Positions 6,991 through 10,745 of a stretch of 10,745 nt of DNA are shown here, piece by piece. The translations under genes were made by a program, and so were the position numbers. The notes under the pieces are model-generated. The model made no database searches and was not told where the DNA came from. It was given only the letters and a program-made list of their open reading frames with translations. Each line of letters begins with the position of its first letter. The stretch's first letter is position 1. This stretch comes from Geobacter sp. (GTDB taxonomy: Bacteria > Desulfobacterota > Desulfuromonadia > Geobacterales > Geobacteraceae): NCBI GenBank assembly GCA_003499925.1, contig DNRQ01000209.1, forward strand, positions 3,406 through 14,150, in the 5' to 3' direction.

Positions 6991-7080
6991 TTGGGAAGGT
7001 CATAGATCCAATTGGGAAGGCCATGGGTCCACTTTTGACTGGCTTACAAAGAAGAACGGCCTGCATCGGTCAACTTTTGA
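6991..7080 (-). repeat. Degenerate 21-bp repeat array, inverted orientation
   Basis: Two adjacent 21-base units start at 6991 and 7012 (TTGGGAAGG.CAT.G.TCCA, 17 of 21 positions equal). The octamer ACTTTTGA recurs at 7031 and 7073, exactly 42 bases or two periods apart. ACTTTTGA is the complement of the TCAAAAGT that marks the units at 7289-7420, and the CATAGATC/CCATGGGTCC parts also align with the complement of those units. The array is therefore read as an inverted, more decayed copy of the same satellite. Confidence 0.6.
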
Positions 7081-7288
7081 TAACCTTGCCAAGTTGACGA
7101 AGCACCCATCATTTTTCACCGGATTCGGACCATTTGGTCGCGTATCGGATTCGCGAATGGATCCACGCCCACTTTTCTCCTTTCGATCCCCTTAAACGGC
7201 TCATTTTGGAGCACCGTTCTCCTCGGGGCGTCCGTCGACTGCTGATGTGCCCGTTTACCCGGCAGATCTGCGGGGTATTCGTCAACTT

Positions 7289-7420
7289 TGGATGGCCTTC
7301 ACAAGTAGATCTATGGGGATCAAAAGTAGATCTATGATATCAAAAGTGGAAGTATGGGTATCAAAAGTACATCCCTGGGTTTCACGAGTTGATCTATGGG
7401 TATCAAGAGAAGATCTGCTT
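7289..7420 (+). repeat. Degenerate 21-bp tandem repeat array
   Basis: Six consecutive units begin at 7289, 7310, 7331, 7351, 7372 and 7393. All are 21 bases except the third, which is 20. The consensus is close to TCTATGGGTATCAAAAGTAG plus A. The period being a multiple of three gives heptapeptide repeats of the VDLWVSR type in one frame, but the 20-base unit breaks that frame. Related units continue in weaker form at about 7500-7590 (for example GGTTTCACGAGTAGA). Confidence 0.8.
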
Positions 7421-7428
7421 CCATACCT

Positions 7429-7455
7429 CAACTCGGGGAAGGTCTCCCCGAATTG
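7429..7455. terminator. Stem-loop after the 21-bp array
   Basis: CAACTCGGGGA and TCCCCGAATTG pair at 10 of 11 positions over a five-base loop. No T-run follows on the + strand (AAGTATGC). It may end a transcript through the repeats or simply be a structural element. Confidence 0.4.
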
Positions 7456-7721
7456 AAGTATGCTTTTGGATCATAAAGTCACGCATATGGGTCAGGCCGG
7501 GATGGCCCACACAAGTCGAGGTAAGGGTTTCACGAGTAGATTTGCACCTATAGGTAGACTGATTCACAAGTGGAGGGGTGAGAAAAGGTCGCCCCGGTAC
7601 CTGAGCCAGATAAAGCCGGACTCCCCGGGGCAAGATCTCGCAGGGTTCATGCTCTTGGGCTGGTCGACTTTTTGTTAAAGTTAAATCCATGAATGGTGAA
7701 TGGTTTGTTTGCTGTCATTTC

Positions 7722-8087
7722 TCATGCAGGTTGTACGACAGTGTTTTTTTTCTTGGCGCTGGATTTGCGCACGATGAAACCGGCCAGGATCAGGGCCGGG
7801 ATATCGGCCTCTGTGGCAATGATCTCAAGAAAGCGAACAATCTTCTTAAAGAGTTCGGTCACCTCCTTGCGGGCGAGGTTGCGCTCGGCGATGGAGGCGT
7901 GGTTACCGGTCGCGCCCCCCTCGAAGTGGTGTTGGTAATTGTCGATTCTCTCCTTTACCCTGTCCGTAGCCAACTGCTGCGGGGCGTCCTTATAGATGTC
8001 TAGTCCGCGCATCCCGCTATGGACACGGTAACAGGTACTGATGACGGTTGCGTCTTTCCCGGTTAGATCGATCGATAGTTGTATCAT
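7722..8087 (-). CDS. Uncharacterised small protein, orphan gene with a strong promoter
   Basis: The product has 121 residues and no recognised family. The N-terminal half (MIQLSIDLTGKDATVISTCY, residues 1-20) looks like beta strands. Residues 65-107 look helical, with a hydrophobic run near 96-106 (IPALILAGFIV), and the tail is basic (RKSSAKKK, 108-115). A GGNH segment (around 58-63) precedes the helical part. The ATG at 8087 is preceded by AGGAG eight bases upstream; a TTG directly before the ATG is possible. A near-consensus promoter lies upstream. These signals, with coding-like composition, make it a credible gene. The position between a decayed satellite and a transposase unit suggests accessory DNA. 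No function is proposed. Confidence 0.65.
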   Translation of the reverse strand: MIQLSIDLTGKDATVISTCYRVHSGMRGLDIYKDAPQQLATDRVKERIDNYQHHFEGGATGNHASIAERNLARKEVTELFKKIVRFLEIIATEADIPALILAGFIVRKSSAKKKNTVVQPA

Positions 8088-8139
8088 CAACGCGTCTCCT
8101 TTAATGGTGGAGTTCCTACCAGCCCTGGCAGTTTGGAGG

Positions 8140-8168
8140 ATTTTAATCTACCGCCTTCTTGGTGTCAA
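8140..8168 (-). promoter_or_regulatory. Near-consensus sigma-70 promoter of the 121-residue orphan
   Basis: Read on the - strand, TTGACA (8163-8168) is a perfect -35 box and TAAAAT (8140-8145) a one-mismatch -10 box, with an ideal 17-base spacer. The transcript would start near 8133 and give a leader of about 45 bases with AGGAG before the ATG at 8087. Confidence 0.75.
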
Positions 8169-8261
8169 GAGGAACACGTTTCCCCGTCACTTCCCGAACT
8201 ATTTGACCGCCAAAATATCTCCTCCATTGCCTTCGGTTGTCGGGCACCGGCATTTCTGTAG

Positions 8262-8361
8262 AACCCGCGACCTGAGGACGAAGTCTCCTCCGAAGAGAAC
8301 CCGGCGACCAATCAGGAGAAGTTCAAGGAGCCGCCCCAGCGGGAGCGCTACCTGGATGGGG
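8262..8361 (+). pseudogene. Coding-like remnant interrupted by the REP element
   Basis: In one frame these bases read PRPEDEVSSEENPATNQ, then EKFKEPPQRERYLDG. The codons have G or C in the third position almost throughout, as in the true genes of the window. A stop codon (8259-8261) lies directly before it and no start is available, so at most it is a 3' fragment. The reading frame then runs through the repeat and stops at 8412-8414. The parent gene is not recognised, and chance GC-rich sequence cannot be excluded. Confidence 0.3.
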
Positions 8362-8362
8362 T

Positions 8363-8388
8363 GAGGGGGACGCCCATGCGAACATGCG
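8363..8388 (+). repeat. REP-like repeat, left end of the RAYT unit
   Basis: GAGGGGGACGCCC (8363-8375) followed by ATGCGAACATGCG. Its outer CGC/GCG and inner ATG/CAT pair over a CGAA loop with a CC bulge, the imperfect-hairpin form usual for REP sequences. It begins four bases after the stop codon of the transposase remnant. An inverted copy with one mismatch lies at 10391-10416. Confidence 0.8.
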
Positions 8389-8392
8389 AAAC

Positions 8393-9073
8393 TCATCCTC
8401 GCAGCAACTCCTGAAGACTCCAACCCCGCTTCTTTGCCAGCTCTGCACCGTTCTGCGCTGCGCGACTGGCACCTGGTTGGGATAGTTTCAGCCTTTTGCC
8501 AACTTCCGTCGACGTCAGCCCCACCTCTTTAGCCCAGTGGCACATTAGATACCTCGCCTGGACTGAAGCAGCATTCCGCCCCTCCCTCCACACCTCTGCG
8601 GGATCGATTTCCAGTAGCCCTGCAACTAATCCAGCTAGCTTCTCTACATCAACGCCATTTGCACGACACAGGCATCGGTCGTCAAAATGCTCATCGGCAT
8701 CACTAAGCACCTCTTCCACAAACTCACTGTCACCAAGTATTCGTTCGTCACTCTTCAGATGCTCCCCATACCTGCGCGCCAGAATGATTTTCTCCCAACC
8801 TCCAGCACTCCGCACCAGCCCTCCTCCGGCTAGTTCCGGACGCCTGCCAGCAGCGATTCCATCGGCGACGAATGACTCGTATTTTCCCTGTGCCGCCTCT
8901 ACATTCCGAACAGTAGCGATTGGAACAGAGCCGGTGCGGAGCAATAGGTGGAAATGTTGGGGATGAGAGCCCAGGCGAAGCAGGGAGTAGAGGTCTTAAG
9001 AAGGACGGAACCAAGGCGGAAGACAAAGCGGTCGCGATCGGCATGGTCCTGGAAAATCTTCCTCCGTTCGATG
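8393..9073 (-). pseudogene. RAYT (REP-associated tyrosine transposase) remnant A: short N-terminal piece joined to C-terminal part
   Basis: Reading on the - strand, bases 9073-8950 encode IERRKIFQDHADRDRFVFRL and then KTSTPCFAWALIPN, the N-terminal part of a TnpA_REP/Y1-type transposase. One base is missing directly before the HFH motif, so the frame changes. The next frame gives LLLRTGSVPIATV and then jumps, with about 110-130 residues missing, to RNVEAAQGKYESFVADGIAAG. The C-terminal part is intact: GRRPELAGGGLVRSAGGW, ERILGDSEFVEEVLSDA, and a helix-turn-helix near LTSTEVGKRLKLSQPGASR. The start codon region is absent; upstream sequence switches to unrelated DNA at 9073. With the frameshift, the internal deletion and no start, this is a pseudogene. 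Its stop lies four bases from the REP copy, as expected for RAYT genes. Confidence 0.85.
8909..9072. repeat. Direct repeat copy 1, flanking the toxin-antitoxin cassette
   Basis: This 164-base stretch matches 10079-10239 almost base for base. The differences are a cluster at the HFH codons (11 versus 8 bases) and two or three single changes such as GGCATGGTCC versus GGCATCGTCC. It contains the N-terminal transposase segment. The second copy lies about 1.17 kb away in the same orientation, so recombination between them would delete the toxin-antitoxin genes. Confidence 0.9.
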
Positions 9074-9130
9074 CTGTTTCAGTTTGCGCTGGGCAATACG
9101 TTGAACGTCCTGCGGCAGCTTCGCAGCCGC
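9074..9130 (-). pseudogene. Possible HigB-type toxin fragment
   Basis: In the frame following the antitoxin stop, the - strand reads AAAKLPQDVQRIAQRKLKQ, then switches directly into transposase sequence. 'KLP.D.Q..A.RKL..L' is the typical N-terminal helix pattern of HigB-like RelE-superfamily toxins, in my recollection of the family. Only about 19 residues remain, without a start codon, and the break falls exactly at the RAYT junction. It could be the relic of a toxin gene cut by the rearrangement. A chance match is possible, given its length. Confidence 0.35.
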
Positions 9131-9134
9131 GGGG

Positions 9135-9416
9135 TCATGCCAACTCGATTCTTAAGGTTTTCCCTAGTGCTAGGGCTGCCCTTTCGAGCGTTTGAAGGGT
9201 AACGGAAGCGTTTGCGGGGTCAAGAAGTCTGTCTAGAGCAGTGCGGCTTGTGTGCATTCTTTCAGCCATGGCGGTTTTTGAGAGATTCGCCTGTTTCATT
9301 TCCAATTCGATTTGGTATGCGATAACGCGTTTAATGGCTGTGGCCTCTGCGTCAACTCTCAAATCTTCCTCATCAAGGAAGTCGTCGAAATTCGTGCCGA
9401 TGTGCGGGTTTCTCAT
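9135..9416 (-). CDS. XRE/HigA-type helix-turn-helix antitoxin
   Basis: A 93-residue cytoplasmic DNA-binding protein. It starts MRNPHIGTNFDDFLDEE and carries a helix-turn-helix at about residues 46-80 (LSKTAMAERMHTSRTALDRL, then SVTLQTLERAALALGK). This is the antitoxin that usually pairs with Gp49-like toxins. It is expected to bind and neutralise the toxin and to repress the operon. Its ATG overlaps the toxin stop by four bases (ATGA), and GAGAGG lies nearby upstream, so translation is probably coupled. Order toxin-then-antitoxin is that of higBA loci. It sits between two transposase remnants. Its stop is followed at once by the HigB-like fragment. Confidence 0.9.
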   Translation of the reverse strand: MRNPHIGTNFDDFLDEEDLRVDAEATAIKRVIAYQIELEMKQANLSKTAMAERMHTSRTALDRLLDPANASVTLQTLERAALALGKTLRIELA

Positions 9417-9769
9417 TTCATGCCTCTCGCGTAATTATTAAGACGCGTAATTGCTGTCTTCAGGTCGTTTTGCGGAGTCTTCTGCGATTTTTTGGTAAAG
9501 CCATGCAGCAAGATCATGTAATCGCCATCCACTGTAAAGAACACTCTCGCTATGCCATTTGCCAATCTGGTCCTCACTTCCCACAGGTCCTTCTCGATTT
9601 TCCTGATGAGGGGCATTCCCAAGGGCCAGCCGAGTTGGGCGGTCTTGACGTCCTCGCCGATTTGCCGCTTGTCATCGCGCGGCAATTCTTTCAGCCACTC
9701 CCTGACCGGCTCATTGCCGGCTTCAGAACGATAAAAGACAACCTTTAGGACAAAAGCGATGTCAGTCAT
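9413..9769 (-). CDS. HigB/RelE-superfamily toxin, phage Gp49-like
   Basis: A 118-residue protein of the Gp49-like branch (PF05973) of the RelE/HigB toxin superfamily. Members act as ribosome-dependent mRNA interferases that stop growth unless held by the antitoxin. Family marks are VVFYRSEAGNEPVREWLKEL (residues 10-29), PLIRKIEKDLWEVRTRL (53-69), ARVFFTVDGDYMILLHGFTKK (74-94, the core strands) and the final basic helix. The ATG at 9769 has no Shine-Dalgarno site, but a good promoter lies directly upstream, so the mRNA may be leaderless. The same frame stays open upstream into the transposase remnant; translation from there would give a fusion and is not expected. The full family length and intact motifs suggest that it is functional. 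Confidence 0.9.
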   Translation of the reverse strand: MTDIAFVLKVVFYRSEAGNEPVREWLKELPRDDKRQIGEDVKTAQLGWPLGMPLIRKIEKDLWEVRTRLANGIARVFFTVDGDYMILLHGFTKKSQKTPQNDLKTAITRLNNYARGMK

Positions 9770-9776
9770 GGAAGCG

Positions 9777-9804
9777 ATTGTACCATTTATGGTGCACAGG
9801 TCAA
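9777..9804 (-). promoter_or_regulatory. Promoter of the toxin-antitoxin operon
   Basis: On the - strand, TTGACC (9799-9804) and TACAAT (9777-9782) are separated by 16 bases, each one mismatch from consensus. Only seven bases lie between the -10 box and the toxin ATG, so the transcript should begin at or next to the start codon. An antitoxin operator would be expected to overlap this site; TGTGCACCA lies in the spacer, but no clear palindrome decides it. Confidence 0.6.
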
Positions 9805-9910
9805 TGGATGTTTCTGCTGCGCGTCCTTTGCAAGGACGAATTCCTCCATTCTCTGACGGCGCTGGTTGAGGAAGAGGAAGGCCTGTCGGTGGCGGCAATA
9901 TGACGGTGAG

Positions 9911-10299
9911 GGGGACAAGGTGGGCACGTAGCGGGTTTAGGTGAATGTAGCGCACAAGTTCTAACAGGTATGGGTCCGTCTGGCAAAGAATGGACTTGTA
10001 CCTGTTTTGGAACAAGTGGCCGTGTCTCCTATGCCTGCGGTTAAATTCGGCAGCGTACCCGGTGAGAAGCCGCTCCATAACAGTAGCGATTGGAACAGAG
10101 CCGGTGCGGAGCAATAGGTGGAAATGTTATGTGAAGCCCAGGCGAAGCAGGGAGTAGAGGTCTTAAGAAGGACGGAACCAAGGCGGAAGACAAAGCGGTC
10201 GCGATCGGCATCGTCCTGGAAAATCTTTCTCCGTTCGATACCGCGGCATATGATGTGATGAACGGCGCCGGGGGCGTCTATGCGTGCTTGTCGAGGCAT
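9911..10299 (-). pseudogene. RAYT remnant B: N-terminal and middle parts, frameshifted and truncated
   Basis: Starts at the ATG at 10299 with MPRQARIDAPGAVHHIICRG, the typical first residues of these transposases, and continues IERRKIFQDDADRDRFVFRL to PCFAWA. Four bases are missing relative to the expected ALIPN-HFHLLL, so the frame shifts just before the HUH motif HFHLLL. After it, the frame reads RTGSVPIATVMERLLTGYAA, NRRHRRHGHLFQNRYKSILC, and YLLELVRYIHLNPLRAHLVP, which includes the conserved helix where the catalytic tyrosine is expected. Transposase similarity ends near 9911, and the C-terminal third is missing. Remnant A keeps that third, so the two together cover most of one transposase. 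The gene cannot make active enzyme unless the shift is bypassed. Confidence 0.85.
10079..10239. repeat. Direct repeat copy 2, flanking the toxin-antitoxin cassette
   Basis: Nearly identical to 8909-9072 in the same orientation. On the left both copies begin AACAGTAGCGAT, and on the right both end CCGTTCGAT; outside these points they have no similarity. This copy is the one inside the transposase remnant with its own start codon. Confidence 0.9.
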
Positions 10300-10390
10300 A
10301 CCGAAAAGCTTGCCACATGAAAGTAATCTGGCAAGGCAGGCCAGGAATCACCTTTATATCCACTGTAATTTTAGTTGGTTTAGAAAGTTA

Positions 10391-10416
10391 CGCGTGTTCG
10401 CATGGGCGTCCCCCTC
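10391..10416 (-). repeat. REP-like repeat, right end of the RAYT unit
   Basis: Begins CGCGTGTTCGC and ends GGGCGTCCCCCTC; the reverse complement of 8363-8388 except for one base. It lies 92 bases upstream of the start of the transposase remnant. A 9-base direct repeat TCGTTCCCC follows at its outer edge (10415-10434). Confidence 0.8.
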
Positions 10417-10455
10417 GTTCCCCTCTCGTTCCCCTTGGGCTAAGGCGCTAAATCG

Positions 10456-10492
10456 AGCCCCCCCTGCACTTGACGCGGCAGGGGGGGCTTTT
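10456..10492 (+). terminator. Intrinsic terminator, + strand
   Basis: AGCCCCCCCTGC and GCAGGGGGGGCT form a perfect 12-bp stem over a ten-base loop, followed by a short T-run (10489-10492). On the - strand no T-run follows. It lies 40 bases outside the right REP copy, with no + strand gene directly before it. It may once have ended a gene displaced by the RAYT unit. Confidence 0.8.
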
Positions 10493-10614
10493 GAGGGTGC
10501 TGTGAGCCTTGCACTATTCATCCATAATGGCCGATTCGGCCGGGGGATCTTCTTTCGGGTCCAGGTAACCGTAGGCGTGCAGCGGACGTTTAGAGCATGC
10601 GGTTGGGAAGTTGC

Positions 10615-10651
10615 GATTCCCTTGCCTCGTGGGGCAAGGGAATCTTTTTTT
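10615..10651 (+). terminator. Canonical intrinsic terminator, + strand
   Basis: GATTCCCTTGCC and GGCAAGGGAATC form a perfect 12-bp stem over a six-base loop, followed by seven T's (10645-10651). This is the textbook Rho-independent form. Nothing protein-coding precedes it within 150 bases, so it may end a small RNA lying in 10493-10614. Confidence 0.9.
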
Positions 10652-10745
10652 CCTACGGTCGCGGTTCGCGTCAGAAAACTTTTATAACTACGAGCGGTGC
10701 GAACTTGTCTAGATCTGTGTGCTGATCAACGTCAACTATTATTCC

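Larger units (their letters stand above)
6779..7721. other. Gene-poor region with a 21-bp satellite
   Basis: This 943-base stretch has no open frame that looks like a real protein; short frames here have odd composition or follow the repeat periodicity. It contains inverted-orientation copies of a 21-bp satellite (about 6990-7085), an ordinary spacer (7086-7288), direct copies (7289-7420), a strong hairpin (7429-7455) and further weak copies (about 7500-7590). The remainder up to 7721 shows nothing I can name. Confidence 0.6.
8088..8392. other. Spacer with orphan-gene leader, coding-like remnant and the left REP copy
   Basis: Bases 8088-8168 are the leader and promoter of the orphan gene. 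Bases 8169-8258 show nothing I can name. Bases 8262-8361 look like the decayed 3' end of a + strand gene that runs into the REP copy at 8363. No complete gene fits here. Confidence 0.55.
8363..10416. mobile_element. Decayed RAYT/REP unit carrying a toxin-antitoxin cassette
   Basis: The unit is bounded by 26-base REP-like copies in inverted orientation with 25 matches. Within it, all genes are on the - strand: remnant B, toxin, antitoxin, HigB-like fragment and remnant A. RAYT genes flanked by inverted REPs are the known design of this transposase family, which is thought to spread REP sequences as single-strand-processed units. Here the transposase is inactive, while the toxin-antitoxin pair appears intact. 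Sequence to the left (satellite, orphan gene) and right (terminators) has no link to it. Confidence 0.7.
10300..10745. other. Right flank without a supported gene
   Basis: These 446 bases hold the right REP copy, two + strand intrinsic terminators and no frame that resembles a protein. Bases 10300-10390 would be the promoter and leader region of the transposase remnant. Bases 10493-10614 lie between the two terminators and could be transcribed as a small RNA. Bases 10652-10745 show nothing I can name. Confidence 0.6.

Noticed and set aside
6950..7195. An 81-codon open frame with WEGHR/WEGHG heptads
   Set aside because: It overlaps the inverted satellite arm, and its heptads again mirror the 21-base period. 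No promoter or Shine-Dalgarno site was seen.
7289..7420. CRISPR array
   Set aside because: Units are 21 bases, contiguous and degenerate, with no unique spacers and no cas gene nearby. This is a tandem satellite.
7247..7456. A small heptapeptide-repeat protein (VDLWVSR-type)
   Set aside because: The frame is a product of the 21-base period, has no ribosome site, and the 20-base unit disrupts the repeat in any single frame.
8496..8966. Ser/Pro-rich + strand frame opposite transposase remnant A
   Set aside because: It is a shadow of the C-terminal transposase frame on the other strand; the composition is typical of antisense reading of a GC-rich gene.
10280..10687. A 135-codon + strand frame running across the right REP and the first terminator
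   Set aside because: It reads through a strong intrinsic terminator and a repeat, and has no start signals.

Overview
The window looks like chromosomal DNA of a Geobacter-type deltaproteobacterium (Geobacterales). This rests on high GC content, the gene set (gpmI end, iron-sulfur-flavoprotein-like reductase, LUD protein, ComF, JAB-DinG helicase) and intergenic spaces packed with short G/C-rich palindromic repeats. No sequence search could be run, so the genus is an inference.

Bases 1-5688 are housekeeping-like. They hold the last 53 codons of the phosphoglycerate mutase gpmI, a flavodoxin-like FMN protein with a four-cysteine motif, a LUD (LutC/YkgG-type) protein and a ComF-type phosphoribosyltransferase, all on the + strand. 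A long DinG-type iron-sulfur helicase on the - strand converges on comF; its N-terminus is a RadC-like JAB (JAMM) domain. The comF/helicase junction is filled by a paired inverted repeat.

Bases 5700-6778 hold a + strand gene for an unrecognised protein with an internal duplication. It starts next to a run of ten G's and has a plausible promoter. Bases 6779-7721 contain no convincing gene. They hold a degenerate 21-bp satellite that appears in one orientation at about 6990-7085 and in the other at about 7289-7590. A 121-codon orphan gene on the - strand (7722-8087) follows, with a near-consensus promoter.

Bases 8363-10416 form the most unusual unit. A 26-bp repeat is present at both ends in inverted orientation (25/26 matches). 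Between the ends lie two complementary remnants of a REP-associated tyrosine transposase (RAYT). One keeps the N-terminal and middle parts; the other keeps a short N-terminal piece joined to the C-terminal part. A 160-bp stretch is shared by both as a direct repeat. Both remnants carry the same net frameshift immediately before the catalytic HFH motif. Between them is an apparently intact HigB/Gp49-type toxin gene and XRE-type antitoxin gene, overlapping by 4 nt. Their promoter lies so close to the toxin ATG that the mRNA may be leaderless. A short HigB-like toxin fragment follows the antitoxin. The unit is best read as a dead RAYT/REP element that has acquired a toxin-antitoxin cassette.

Bases 10417-10745 have no gene that I can support, but they contain two strong + strand intrinsic terminators, which leaves room for an unannotated small RNA.
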